Assembly: GCF_023343835.1 (NCBI RefSeq)
Contig: NC_064437.1
Coordinates: 9,575,001-9,639,000, forward strand
Direction: 5' to 3'
DNA length: 64,000 nt
Source of the DNA: Lagopus muta
Lineage: Eukaryota > Chordata > Aves > Galliformes > Phasianidae
Part shown: positions 23,501 to 38,500 of the stretch, one piece after another
Numbering within the stretch: position 1 is the stretch's first letter
Layout: the number at the start of each line of letters is the position of its first letter
The notes under the pieces: model-generated
Database searches by the model: none
What the model was told of the DNA's origin: nothing
What the model saw: the letters and a program-made list of their open reading frames with translations, nothing else
Program-made: the position numbers and the translations under genes

Positions 23501-26500
23501 TCAGACAGAAGTCAGACATACCTCACAAATTCCCAAATCAATTGTGCATAAGTACAAACCCTACACTTCAGTCCTCCTGCTAGATTAACCTGGCTTCACA
23601 CGCTGGAGGACTACACCTCCTCTTATTCTAGAAACCCCATCACTGCACCAGAGTGCTCTCTTCCCACCTGAGAGTATAGGAAGGCTCTGGCCCAATGCTC
23701 TTGCACAGCACAGAGCTGGATGAAAACGGTGAGGGATGCATTTTTCTTCCAGCAATTTAGCATTCACTGCCCTGCAGGTTAGTTAATAACGTCAGCGTTG
23801 GAAACATGTTGGATTCACCTTCACCAGTTCATTCAAGATGTTGCATCCTCCTATTGCTCTCTTAAAAAATAAACACCCCCACATTTTCATCCTATTCGAG
23901 TCTTCACAGACTTGCATTTAATTAGGAACCACAGCAGCACTCACTTAGCCCTAATTAAAGGGCACGTAATGCAACATGTCCACGGTAATGCCACAACCTG
24001 AGTTTGATCCAGCCTGCACCATTTGTTCATAACATTTACTCACAGAAACGAGGACGCCATCCTCCCCTCGTGCCTCTGGCAGGCTCCCCATGGACATTAC
24101 TCTCTCCCACTCTCTTGCAGAGTGCAAAATTTACAACTTCACTACTGAAAAACTGCTAGCAGAAGCAACAAGCACAATTCTGCTAACTGATACATGGGAA
24201 ATTCAGACCTGGAAACATATACTTTCCCACCTAACAAGAACGTGCTGACCGCCACCAGACTATCCTACCGAGATGCCTCAGACTGCAATCAATACAAAAC
24301 AAATAAATTATTAATTGCTGCAAGTAATTAAATTTATCAAATCCAAATAAACTGATATTTTATGGAACTGCTTCCAGAGCTAAGCCTCTGAAGGGACAGT
24401 ATTGATCACAGGACAGACAGATGTTTCACATGGCCACAGCCGATGAGGTCTGGGTTTGCATTAATGACAGGCAAGGAACAGAGCCAACAGCCTCTGCTAC
24501 AGAGCAAACAGGCACTGTGCTTGGCCATTTAATTGCGAGGCAGACCAAATAGGGAGGATAAACACACACACAGCCCCATCTTCCCCTCAAGTATCATTCA
24601 TCTCAGTGCTGCAGTAAGCACTCAGTTCATACTCCAAGAAAAAAAAAAAGATGGAGAAGAAATCACACACACATTCCCCCTACAACCACAGTAAATTCTT
24701 ACTCATTAATCAGTGCTAAAAACAAAATGCTCAGCTGGCTAGTAAATATTTAAAAGCTGTTGAGTGTGAATATTTGAATCAATGGGTACTAAAGCTGCAC
24801 TTGAAATTTGCCTTCTTCTACTTTTATTAATTGGTTAGAGGGGCAATTTGTCTGCAGGATGCTGGTTAGCAGAAGGGGCCGCCCTGCTGTTTGAAAGCCC
24901 TTCCTGAGAAGATGGCCAGCTCTGAATGACCACGCTGCAGTCCTTCCTGTGGGCTGAGATCTCCACAAACTCCTTTTCACCCTCAAGTTCTGTTTTGTTA
25001 CCACATGAGACATCACTCAATAGATTTTCCTACAGTTCCTTTGTTTCCGAAGCCGTGACAATAGAGCAAGGACACAGATCAATACTAGAAACACACAGGA
25101 ATAGGGACAAATGTCCATCCTTTTGCATCCATCACCTTCCTTCATAAAAGCACCACCCTTGCCATTCAGCAGCACTAGCTAACCAGAACTTAGAATTTGC
25201 AGACAAAGCTGAGAAAGAAAATGAGCAACTCAAGGTAAAACTCCAAAGAGAAGTGAAGTATGCCAAGGTAGGCCCTGAACAAAATGAAGCCTCAGGTTAA
25301 ACCGAACATGAAGCTGAAGTTCAGCTGAGCACGACATGGCACAGAAACAGTGGTGAATTCAAAACAAGCCCAGCTCTGCCCTGCAGAAGCAATGCATGGC
25401 ACAGATCACAGACGTGCGTTCACTGTTGGTTTGGCTGCATCCTGGTAAGGATTCAAGATTAACAGCTCTCATTTTCCCTCCCTGTAGGCAGGCCCTCAGC
25501 AAAGCCTTCCTCGTGGCTCCCTGCCTTCCCTTCAGTCTCTTCCTCTCCATTCCCCATACAAATTCCCTACTCATCTCTCATTTCCTCTGGCTCTTTGGCT
25601 ATCTGCCCTCCCAGCTGAGCAGAGCTGGTATAACAGGAAGCTTTCTAGAAGTAACACTTAGAATTAATAATACATTCCTGGTGTTATTTTCATAACAGCT
25701 TTACTAACACCAAAGGCAAAGGTGTAAAATTCCTTTTCAAGGAACTCATGAAAGGCTTTACTCCCTTCCCAAACATCTGCTACCACCTCCTGTTCTCAGT
25801 GCACCAAGGCAATACGCTGACTTGAATTAAGATGAAGCTTTTCATAATGCCCAGCTTCCCACTGCCATTAGAGAAACTCACGATCTGTGCTGTCAGGAGG
25901 CAGAAGGGAAATCCCATGCAGAGCAAGGGCACGGGGGCTGTGGCCTTCTTTGCCCGTGGCCACAGCCCTATGGAGAACAATAGGAGACTGAAGCCATTGT
26001 GATAGAAGGCAGCTTGTCAAACTCACTGGAGAAGATTACACTTCAGCGTCTGCTGAAGGAGAAACTTTCAGTTATGAAGAATAATGGCTGTAAGTGACCA
26101 TTAATCCTAGGGGGAAAAAAAAAAGTCTTCAAATTCAGCCTGTGCATAAGATATTTGTAAGCTTTAACAACAGGGGGAACTTTAAAAGCCTGAGCTGCCG
26201 TCATTAAAACTACTAGGAACAAATTAAGTTGAATACAGACCGCTTCCTTCTTCAAGGACACACTTCTATATATTAATTTTAACTCAACTTATCAGACTAA
26301 TTGTAAATCTTCAGGAAATAAAAGAATCTCTCTAATCAAAGAGTAAGTGCCATTAGCCTTGGGATGGTACGATACATTTCTGACACGTGACAGAAGTTCA
26401 GCTCCTGTTCTCAGTGCAAAATCCAGCTGCACCTAATCACAAAGGTGTAAAGCATGATGGCAAAGTACAAAATAGAGATGACAACAGAAGCAGTTAGATA

Positions 26501-29500
26501 AGGAACCCCTTAAGACTTCAGGCAAAAGAACTGCAGGATATCACAAGCCTTCAGGAATCATTTTCCAGTGTGCTCAGAACAAAAGACCTCGCACTGAATG
26601 TTGCCAGAGTACAGCTTTCCAGCCCTGAACACCACTTTCCCTGCTAGCCCTAGCCTGCTCCCAACTCCTACCAATCCAACACTGCTGGTGTGGAGAGGGT
26701 TTGTCATGAAAATCCCACAGCTGAAGTATTTGGATTAGCATGGATTGTCTGCTTTACTTTACACCACTCAGCTCTCCAGCACCTCTCACCAGTTCACAAG
26801 GTACTGATCTTATGCAATCAGTTCTCCCCATCATCCATATGTGAAGGAAGTCAACCTATCAGGAGGGAGAATTAAATAAAGAACCCAGGCAACTGACTAA
26901 AGACTACAAATGAATTCGTTTTGCTGGCTTGGAGGGAAGATTCATGTTTCCAAGCAGCAAAGTGCTATTTTTCCATCTAAACCAGTGATTTGCAATCTGT
27001 TAAAATTTGCAAACAATTGGTCCTTATAATACCAGCATCTACCTCAAAAATTGCAAGCAGAGCATACAAAGCTGCTTCAGATCATCTCAGGAGACTGGAT
27101 ACTGTAGGCTGAAAGTTGCTGAAGCAGACTACCATGCCTTAACTTACCACTGCATTTTCTAAGCATTAAAGAGAACAGGAAGAAGCCTGTGGCACCTATT
27201 TTCACAATGGATGGGATCTGAACTGTGCTGTTTGGCACACAAAAAGGCTGCTGGCTTTGCCAGATGGTTCCATCACTGACAGGTTATTGCTCAGTCTCCC
27301 TTTCAGGGGAAAAAAAAGTAAGAAAGATCAACCATCACTTACTAGTTTTCAAAATCTAAATCAATCTCCATAAATTACTCTATTTATCTTAGTGCTGGAG
27401 AACACATCTGCCATGCTTCCATAAATCTCAGCGCACACACTGCAGTACGGCCCATAACTTGTTGGATTTTTTGTTGGTGCTTTTTTGGGGGGGGTTGGGT
27501 TGTTTTTTGGTTTTTTTTTGGCAGAGGTTTGGCTTTATTTTGTTGTTTTTGTTTTGTTTTTTTTTTCTTCTTCCTCAAGACTGCAGCCCCTTTTCAAACA
27601 AGTAACCTGTAGGTGGTGGCACTTCTGCACTAAGGGGTCTCCCCCCCAGCCGTGGCTTTGCACAGGCATGCCACCTTTAATGTGCACATACACCAGCAAG
27701 TTAAAGCAGCATCATCCCCAACGTGTTCTTATTAGCAGCCCCAGGGTATTCCCAACAAGATCTGAAACTATTCTGACACAAAAGCAGCATCCCATAAAAT
27801 ATTCTTTAAAGTGATCTAGAAAGTGGGGGGGGGAAGGGCAAGAAACCTCATTCACCACCTTTGCTGCAATAATGCAACTAAGGATTTTTTTTATTTGGTT
27901 AGAAAAAGAAACCAAATTTGTCCTGGGCAAACAGGATTTTGCTATCAAAACCCCTCTGAAAACATTCAGCCAGCCAGGCAGCTCTACCTGACTTTGTATC
28001 CCAAAACGTGTCGCTAAGAGACAGATCTCAAATTTTGCAGATTAAACAGCAAGGAAGTTCTTTTCTCAGAGATGTCTGAATGACAGGATGAACAAAGGTG
28101 CTTTTCCCACACGTATTTTCCAAAGCAACATACTGGGAATAAAAAGGCTAAAAATTGGATGCATTTATGTACCTCTCTCTTTACAAGCCATAATCTGAAG
28201 ATCCAGTCCTTAAGTGCACCTTCTCACCTACTAACACAGGTGCTCTACGTGGCCTGTGACACTTAGCTGCAAGCTGTTTGGATCAGACAGCTCCATTTGT
28301 GTCTGCCACGTGTGTCCAACAGCCGAGTGGACACACCACTCACAAACACGAGCAAGCTCAGGTGCCCCCGCAAGGCAATGTGCTGGCTTCCACAGAGCCA
28401 GCATTCCTATTTTCTGAGTCTCCACATTTGTGGCATTCCTTTCTTATTTTAGAGGCAAGATCTTGACTTTCTTTAGCTATAAAAGGAGAACAGGCGGACT
28501 GAAAGATATTAACAGAGGTCCCACGGGACCAGAACAACAGCCTACCCTCTGGCTTCGCAGCGTGACACCTGCAGATTTGAAGTCAGGAAACTTGATGCCA
28601 GCAGTCTCAGGAACGGCCTGAAAGAGATCGAAACAGGATGTGTTGATGGAGGAAACAAAAACACAACATTTGATAGAGACACTATCTGAAGGGGAAACGC
28701 TGTTTCCTATGACAGAACCACCTGCCATGGCCACATGTCAGAGCTGGGGGGAAGAGGAAAATCCCAAACAAACTCGCAGGGAAAAATACCGGGGCTAAAG
28801 GCACCTCTGCAGAGCTCAAGCACTTTGTTAGTTTGCTTTAAAAGCACTGCTCTCCACAAAGCCTTATCCCCATCTAATGAGCATAAACCCTCACCCTAAA
28901 TGGTGGGTACCACCATGTGCATATTTGCACACTATTATCCCTGTCTAACCTGGCCCGTTTCACTGATCAAAATTGCCCAAGACTTCCCAAATCTGCAAAT
29001 TCTCTGATGTAAGAGCTGAGAAACTTCTGATCTGCACAGATACGAACCCACTAACGAGGATGTGCAGATCATAAGGACGGCACCCCTCCAGGGAAGCCTG
29101 CTGTTCATACACATTTTTCCATTTGTCCTTTAATTAGACAGTTCTCCCTTTTCCCCACTTCAAATTTTAAGCATAGTAATATGAGAAAGTAAACTTCTAG
29201 CACAGCTGCCTGACAGCACAGCACACGGCTGCATTTAAGCAAAATGGAAAAAATAAATGTAATCCCATAAACATCTGCGCTGCTGAGCACAGGTGAGCAT
29301 ATTTTTAAGTGATTAAACCAGGCTATCAGCAGGGCCCTTTGCATAGAATAGTACAGGGCCCCCTGGATGGGTCAGTGATACTCATGATTGAATCTAACAA
29401 TAGCCACAGTCACTGCAAAATGCATGCTCAATCATATTATTCCAAAAGGAACAGTTATCTCAGATCTCCCAATTTCTCTGGAGACAGCATTCGCCTTGCT

Positions 29501-32500
29501 GCTCCATCATTTCTGTGCAAGAGGCTCTGCAGCTTGCTCTTTGTTCATTCCACACAGGGCTGACACAAATGAGGGCCACCCCACCATCAAAAGATGCTGA
29601 AGGACAGTGACTCAATTCTTCAAGTTCCCTGCCACTGACTCCCACTGCTGTATCAGCTACCTGTATGTCTTCGTTCGGAGACAACACCCTGCAAATCACT
29701 CTGCATGGCCAGGCATTCAAATTTTTGTTATCTCTGGTCACCCCAACCATCAGAGGCCCCAGGAAGAATTTTCTAAATGTGCCCGTGACGGAAAAAGTTA
29801 TCTCTAACTACCCACTTTTAGGGAATCACTTTGAGATTCAGCAGGTTGCAGCCTCTCTCCCTGCATTATTAGGGAGAAAGAAGGCTGCGACCAAAAACCA
29901 GTACTCTCTGATTCCTGTGGATGAAGGCTGGCTTTCAGATGCCCCAAACTCTGCTCCCCAGTCTGTTGCTGAACACCCTGACACAAGCACTGAAGGTAAA
30001 TCAGCACCGTTGGCTTGGCTGAGACAACTCTGACTGCACTCAGAACACGAGCAATTAAATGAGTTCTTTTGCCTCGCGTGCCTGTACACGCTGTAAACGC
30101 TTCAACCTCAATTGACTCTTTGGTAAATGATTTTCCTTTGTTGAAATGATGCTGATGCAGCTCCCGATTCAAATTCTTAGTTAAAATGCAATTTTTTTCT
30201 TACCGTTTCCCGGCTATGGTTGGTAATTGACTCCTAATGGACTCTGTCATGGTTGAAATGATGCTAGTGCAACAACAGAAACTGCTTCTCTGCCCACCTC
30301 GGTGTGCCTATCCAGTACATGACTGCAGACAGGCTCCAGCCCCACATGCAGTTAGTGCTAGATTCCCTCATCTTGGCATCCACAGCATCCTTCCAGTCCT
30401 ATTCTCCACCATCACCTTTTTGTCATTACCACTAATGATGAGCTACTTTATTCAGAGGAAGACAAGTGGGTAAGCTTTAACAGATCAGCCCTCAAGGGAA
30501 CTCACTGCACAATGTCCCCAGCACTGCTGTACTCATTATGTTGGCTTGGGTGCTGGGGAGAAGTTTTAAGGTAGTGGTGGCTATTAGGCACGCTTCACTG
30601 GGCAATGACTCTCTAGCATTCACTTCTTCTCTCCCTTCTCTGCACAGAACCTTCTGGGGGATGATGACAAGTGTTCCCTGATCACAGTGTGGATGGACAA
30701 GAGTTACTAGTGATTAGATGGAAATACCTGAGATGTAACAGCCCTTCCTATCAAAGGTGCTGGTTTTAGTTCAGTTCACACTGCCCTCTTTCCAGAAAAT
30801 GAGATTAAGGTAACATCAAATGTGAATCAAAATCTGTGTTCCGGGCTTCTTAGACTTTAGCTTGGCTCAGAAAGAAACGAGACACAATAGCTCCCATAAT
30901 GCAGGAGTATCACAGAATGGCAGGAAGGGACCTCTGGAGGTCATTGATTAAGCAGAGACACCCAGAGCAGGTTGTTCAGGCCAATGTACAGACAGCTTTT
31001 GAAGCAGGGAGACTTCACAACATTTTGGACAACTTGTTCTAGCACTCTATCACCCACACAGTAAAGAAGTGTTTCCTGATGTTATGCAGAACCTCCTCTG
31101 TTGCAGTTTGTGCCCATTACCTCATCTTAGCACTGGGCACAACTGATAACAGCCTGGCTTTGCCCTCTGTGCACCTTCCCTACAGGTATCTATGGACATT
31201 GACAAGACCCACCATCTTTCCTCCTGTCCCAAGCCTCCTTTCTTCCCAGCTGAACAGTACCAGCTTCCTCAGCCTCTCCTCATAGCAGAGATGCTCTGCT
31301 CCATTTATCATCTTGGCGGCTCTCTGTTGGACTCTTTCCAGTGTGTCCATGTCTCTCTCCATGGACACAGCATCTCAGCAAGACTGCTCTGATCACAGCT
31401 GAGGCTCAGGAGAGAGACGTGGAATCAGCTTGAGAAAACGTTCCTGAGAACCAGGAGCATGGAGGGGATGAAAAACCCGGTCCAGGAAAAGAAGGCAGGT
31501 GAAAGATGATGGGTCTGTGTGACAACTCTGCACAGCAGAAGCAGAACACCCTTAGGAGAGCAGAGACAGACGTTTTTCTCTCTGCCATGAGGCATGAATG
31601 GTTGGCTGACACCATTTCATCCTGTTTCTCAGGTAGGGAAAGGAAAACATTATTTAAACCAGCACTTTTCAAATGGGAGACAGAGAGCATACTAGAGTTC
31701 TCTGCAAACGGCTGACTTCCAAAATTCATCCAAAGAATATCTGCCAGAATGCAGCAGCTATCAGCCACTCTCCCCTAAAATGCTGAAAGCCTGATCCCAG
31801 TAGAATTGCTGAAGCAAACACACGTTACCCAGCCAGATCACAAAGAAGGAAGAAAAAAGATAAACGTTTACAGGCTTCTCTGTCTCTTTCTTCTGCGGCA
31901 GCTTCTTCTTGGGAGCCTTGCGTTCAGCGCGTCTCTGTTCAGTGGTGGTGTCAGCAGCTGTGATGAGTTTCTGCAGATCTTGTGTTCTCTTCTCTCTCTC
32001 CTTCTTTCTGGTTTCAATTTTGCGGAGCTCCTGAATGAGATATTCCTCTTCTGCCACCTGCAGACCAGAGCACAGAAAGGCGATCAGAGTAGTACAAGAG
32101 GCCTAGCAAGGCAAGGGGGCCATCTACTGATAACAACCACGCTCTGGATCAGCTGACTTTAAGTTCCTCTGCCTAAGCAGAGGGCTCGGATTAACAGAGC
32201 ACATTACGCTCTGCAGAGCACGGTAAGACAGCTTACAACCTAGCAGGTACTGTGTGGCAACATTCACGGTCCACCCTTCAGCAGCAATCATGAGTGATCA
32301 GTCTCCCCTTCAGAAAGGAGAACGAGCACAGACAGAAAGGGTAAAAAAGCTCAAATATGCTATAGCTGCAAATGCAGTGCTATGAAAAGCTGACTCCCCC
32401 CAGACATGTAATTACATTACATCTAATATCAGCACACCAATACATGTGGGAAAGACAAGCAGAGTCGTTACACACATAAACTCATCGCTAGATTGAGCAC

Positions 32501-35500
32501 CTAACAGAAAAGGAGTTTCCCAAACTTTGGGGAACACACAGCTCCTTAATCTCTAAATCCCAAAACCATTATGCCACTTCAACAGAGAGGAAAACTAAGC
32601 GTGCCAACTTATAGCCTTTGAACAAGATTTATACTCCAAAGGAAATAATTCTCTCCCTGTTGGGACTCAGGATCTTTTTTAGACCTGTAGATGGTATGTG
32701 CTCACCGTGAGCCTATGGGAGCCAGAATGAATTCAGATATTATGAAATATCACAGAACAGTAAGGGTTGGAAGGGACCTCTGGAGACTAGTCCAACCCCC
32801 TGCTAAAGCACATTCCCAAGAGTAGATTACACAGGAAAGCACCCAGGTGGGTTTTGAATATCTCCAGAGAAACAGAATCACAGAATTGTAGGGGTTGGAA
32901 GGGACCTCCAGAGATCATCAAGTCCAACCCCCTTGCCAAAGCAGGTTCCCTACACCAGGTAACAGACTCCACAACCTCTTTGAGGAGCTTGTTTCAGTGC
33001 TCTGTAACACTCAAAATAAAGAAGTTTTTTCATACATGCTTCTGATATCTAAGGACACTGATCTGATAACTCCTTCTATTCAGAGGACTGGAACAGTTAA
33101 GTGTCACAATGAAGGTACTAGCAGTTACCAGAGGACATAACTCTGCTTATCCAGCTCTCTCACCTGTAGAGTAAGACTCCTTAGTTATTGTCCCTTTGTA
33201 TCCTTTAAAAATGAGAAATCCCCCCCCAAAAAAGCAATACTCAGGTGTTGCTGTTTTCTTGTTCAGTCTTTTTTTCCCTTTCCCTATTTTCGGCCTATTT
33301 TACCCACCCACTGATGTAAGCCTGGCATAAAAATTTTGGGGGCAACAATACTCTCTTCTCCATTACCTGTTCTGGTGTCCTATTGTACAGCCTTTCCAGT
33401 TGTTCCTTCCTCCTCCTCTCATGGCCAGCATCAAAAACTGGGATTTTCAGGTCTGTGCCTGGAGCTGCACGAATATTAGCCAGCTTGGCACAAATGTGGT
33501 AATACCGTTCCTTCAGGTCTTCCACGGATCTTTTCTGAGGAAGACATCAAAAGAGGACTGAATTATGAAAGAACTAAGCAAAACATTGCACAGTAACCAG
33601 ATAAGGACACAGTAGCTGAAGGATGTCAGGTGGGGTGTAAGAGAACACCTGGGATGAGGATTACCAGGAAACTGACAGACACACCAGAGGCCTCCTCTGA
33701 GCTGCTGTCATAGCAGCGGCCATAGCCAAGAAGGCATCAGCTGCAACAGTTCATTGCCCAACATTACATGGAACCTAAACCATGATCTATCACAAGCACT
33801 ACAGGTGTTTGGGCTGCCCAACTGGGCAGACTCTTGTTATTTCACTTTGTTACATGCTCTTCACCCAAGCATGTCAGAAGGCAACAAAAGCCTCCAGCTC
33901 TTGAAAGCTTTCTGTGGGAATCACATCACTGCCAAGTCACCAACAGGTTACAAGAGATTTAGGACCATGCCACCAGGATTGCATCTTCAGACCACTGATG
34001 GTCATTACTTCTCCAAAGAGATGACGGAAGCCTGCACCCAGGTCAAACCTCAAGTCAGAAGTAGCACAAGAAAAAAATCCCAGTCTTCCAAGGGAACATG
34101 AGAAGATTCTTCTCCCAGGGCTGATACAACAACAGAGAACACCTATCCTGCTCAGTTAAACAAACTCCCCAGCTGCCTCATCTTCAGGGAGTGAGTCGTT
34201 CTTCTGGCAGGGACAAACCTAACTTCCTAATAAAATGCAACAGGGAATGAACACAAGTCACAGTGGATTTAATTACAAACAAAACAAGCAGCGATGCCCT
34301 GTGCTGGAAATTCAATATTCCCTGCTGCCAATAATTCATTATTTTCCCCTAATTAAGTTGATATAAAGGGTAATTTGCTCTTTGCAGCGCAGCAAGCCCT
34401 ACATGTGCTGTAACAGCAGGCTGCCAGCAACACCTTGGCCCTTGGGACTCACCTTAAACTGCTGGTGATCATAGCGGTCATGAATCACCACGAAGCGCAA
34501 GTCAAAACGCCGAGCCAAGTCGAAGAGGTGGTCTGTCTCTGCTTTGGTCCACGCATCATCATGGAGATACATCTGGTACTCCTGCTCTGAGTAGACAGGT
34601 ACCTGCACTGTCTAAGCAGGGAAAAGAAAAACATGGCAGCTCTCTTACAACACCACCTTTCTCACATAGCCAGCTGATAGCAGCCGAAATTCTGGAGCTG
34701 AGGGCAAGAGCAGCAGGCTGACAGGAAGGATGAAGGATCAGGGAGGCACTGCGAGAATCCTGAGCAATGAGCCCTGATAGAAAGTGTAAAGTAGGCAGAG
34801 GAATTCACAAGGAGCAACACGGGATCTCAGCACCACAAACTACTGCCTGGTAGGCTGAAACCTACTTCACATAGGCAGAGTCACCAGCCCACATCCCGAA
34901 AATAGGTTGCAAAACTGCCACGTAAATGTGAGAGTGAAATCAAGGCTGGGCCAGCTTCCCTCCCTTCCTCTCGCACAGCAGCACCAATACCTTGGCATCA
35001 GCTGCTCTGACAGTTGATTCTAATTGAGATGGGACATGCCTACTGCCTGGGAGCAACAGTGTAGACAAGAAAGGGTCCTATTCCTCAGTATACTTCCTGC
35101 TTTGATACACAACCCACTTCTTTCAGAGCACAATCCACACCAAATACAAAGATCTGAAAGACCAGAGCAGTACAACTGAGACCTGTAAGCCTGGCAAACA
35201 ACTCTGCCTTTCCTTCCTCATCTACCCTTTTCCTCAGCAGAGCTACAAACAGCACTCCATCCCAGGTGCCTAAAAGGTCAAACCCACATCACATTTTCCT
35301 GCTTAAAACTGCTCTGCAGAGGCTCTATCCAGAACACAGGTGTCACATAGTGCTCCCTTAGATTACTAAAGGAACAACAAAAATATTTAAAGTCACTCCC
35401 TCCTTTACCACTCCTGCAGTGGAACTTTGCTCTGCCTGATGAGGTCTTGCAAGAGAAACAAGAAAGCATCACATGCATGTAAGCAGCACACACGCTTCAA

Positions 35501-38500
35501 AACCTCCATGCCCTCCTGAGTCCTACAGCAGAAAACTCATCCTCATCAACTCCACACAGCCTCTTCAGATCTCTCCTGCCTTTCTTCCAGCACTTAGGCA
35601 CGGAAGCATAAAGGTGAAGAATATCTCTTGGAGACACACTGCACACACCTCAGCCTTCAAGCACTACTTCTATCAAAAGAAAAGCCATCCTACTAGACAC
35701 CATAAGGATGTCCTATATACTTCTTCAGAAAAATTTTCTTTTTCAAGAGTATCATACATACATGAAAAGAGCACAGCCCTGTGCAGCAGATAGCAGGGAA
35801 GGTGACAGATCCCTGGTCATAGAAGGGAAGGAGACAAAGAGCAGTCCTCAGACACCTCCTCAGCCTCTCTCTCAGTGGCTCACAGGCTTCCCCACTTATG
35901 ACAGTCTACACAGTGGGGACTCCTTCAAAGAGATAACTTATGAGAGTTACTTTGGTTGCCTGTATAAGTCACTTAAGGTTTTAGCACCTTGTGGCCACGC
36001 CACTCAGAATTTGCATTTGCAGTAAAACAACTTGAAGCTGGATCAGCAGAAATGGGAAGAGACTTCTGAGCACAAGGAACACAGTTAAGCACTGCAGTGT
36101 TGGAAGCAAGTCTTCTGTAAGAGGACAAGCTCGCATGAGATGGGAAGCCTGAACATCAGATGACCATCAGTTTAAATGCAATACAGCCATGAAGATGCAA
36201 ACAAGAGCCTCCAAGAGGATTTCCAGCAGAAACTGAAAGGGCTTCAGTTGCATAACAAGACCTTGTCTGGAATACCAACTACAGCTCAAGTGACCAATGC
36301 TCAGAAAAGATGAACAGAGATGGGAACAAATAAAGAGAGGAGCAACAAGGATGAGTAATGGGGTGGGGAGCTTGTGCTCTCTCCTCAGACTGGATGAGAA
36401 AGGAGCCTAGTAGAGGAAGCCTGAAAGAGATCTGACTGCAGGCTTCAAGGATGCTGGACAGAATGCAAAGAATACTCACAGGATGGGAAAAGAAAAAAAA
36501 ACAAAAAAAGAAAAACAACTGATATAGACAAAGAAATTGGCTCACAAGAAAAAAAAAAAATTGCCCATTTAACATGGAGAATTCAACCTGGAAATGAGAA
36601 CCGGAGCAGACAGTAATTGGAACAGCTTCCCAAGCAAGCACAGGGGCAGGGAAATCCAGCAAATGGAACTTGATCAGTTTATGAAAGGGACTGGATGGTG
36701 CAGGGCCTGAAAGAGACAAGGGTTCAATGGCCCAGAAAACCCCTCTCAGTCCTACACATTTCACACTACAAACTCACACAATGATGGGCTTTAAATTAGC
36801 TGCAACTGCTCAGGAAAGATCCTGGAGCCATGAGACAGTTCTGTGAAAACACCAGCACAATGCTAAGCAGCAGTGAAAAGACAAACTGAACAGTAATAAT
36901 GACTAGAAAAAAAGAAACAAACCCACCGTACCTCCAGAACAGCAACATGCACTCACAGTCCACCCATTTCTAAAGAAAGGATGTTTGAGCACAGAGGGCA
37001 GATACAAGTCAAAGCATGGAAAACAGTGTATGCAGCAAGGACAGTTTACTGTCTTGTAACTCGAGAGCTCAAAGGCATCAAATGAAATCCACAGATAACA
37101 ATTATGAACAACACAGAAGCACCTCTTTGCACTACACAAAATGAACCTGCAGAACTCACTGCTGTACAACGTTCACAAAGCAGATTTCTGCCCTGAATGC
37201 ACCCACTATTAAAAACAAGTTCCAAGTTAAGAAATCCCCAAGTGAAACACCAGCAGAAGCTAGCAACACACGCGCTGTATTTGCCCCCTTCTCCTACTCT
37301 TTCTCCAAACCTTTATGAACAGTAGTCAGAAAGAGAATTTTGGCTAAGACAAGCCTTTCAAGCCTTTGTTCTGACACCAGCGAAGCTGCTTTTATGTTCT
37401 CATTTCACAATGGATCATAGGGGAAACTGGAAGCACAGAGAAAAGGCAAAGCAACTGAGCAGTGGTGCAGGAATGGAGTTAAAGAGTTTGAGTGACCAAC
37501 AGGACAGTCTGCACAAGAATGTGGGCTCATTAACAGGGGTGAGAGACACAGACAGAGGTATCACATATGCAAGAAGGATCCAGGAGAAAAGTAGGGAAAA
37601 ACAAATAAATTTGCCCCTAATATTACATGGTTGTGTGGGTGCACACAGATGGCAGAGGTCTGTACCACTAATCTGTAGGTTGCAGCCTTGCTGAAGACTC
37701 TTCTGTCTGTCAATTCACAGTACATGATAAAGTTAAGGAAACAAGAATCATGTAATTACAACACCCAAGCGTGGTCCCCTGTGATAAACTTGTCTGAACT
37801 CAGCCAAAAACTGTTAGAGAGGTAGAGTCTTAGAGATAATTGCACTGCCAAAGTTTCATGCAGACAGCTAGGTAGGTGCCTTGACTAAGTGAGTCCTGTT
37901 TCAGACTTCCACCCTAGACATCAGAGAAGAGATACCACAGGAGGCTCTTACCAGCGTCCCAACAAAAGAGAAAGCATCAGTCAGAGTCTGAGCCTTCTAA
38001 CATGCAAGGTCAACCAACTGCTTAACTCTGCAGGATGCCAGGCTTTGTTAGTGCTGATGCTCCACGGGTTGCAAACTTGAAATGTTGTATACAGTTACAC
38101 ACAAGCAGAGCTTCTGCAGAATCATGGGATCACATGCTTTTTTTTTTTTTCCTTCCTCCTTGAGGTTTGCATCATAAAGGGGGTTAAATGACATAATGGA
38201 GGCATACTAAGTCTCCTCCATCCTAACTTTTGAGGTCCTGACTTTGAAATATAAATCTTGCTGCAGCTTCCTTTCTGTACGCACATGAAAGCACTAACCA
38301 CTCAAAGCAGATACATCTGGGACAAAAGACAGCAGGAGATTATAACAACACGTTGTGATAATTTAATATAAGATGCAAAGAACAGGGTACTGCACTGCAC
38401 TGATACCACAGGAGCAATTTCAGAGGAATGCGATATAATTCAGTATCTGTGTTGGAATCTGGCCAAAAGGCTGCAAGCCAGCGTTTTGGCCAAGAAGCTA

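Larger units (their letters stand above)
19198..28545 (-). other. DMAP1: DMAP1 9.3-kb intron with putative regulatory islands
   Basis: The intron contains no recognisable exon. Several segments have the same AT-rich, TAAT-rich, non-repetitive texture as the ERI3 intron islands and are listed separately. Between them lies ordinary intronic DNA with short A-runs. A G/T-rich simple tract is at 27481-27590. Confidence 0.7.

Noticed and set aside
30140..30265. 14-base repeat GTTGAAATGATGCT, two copies about 110 bases apart
   Set aside because: The repeat is short, with little extension of similarity, and is plausible as chance or a trivial local duplication.
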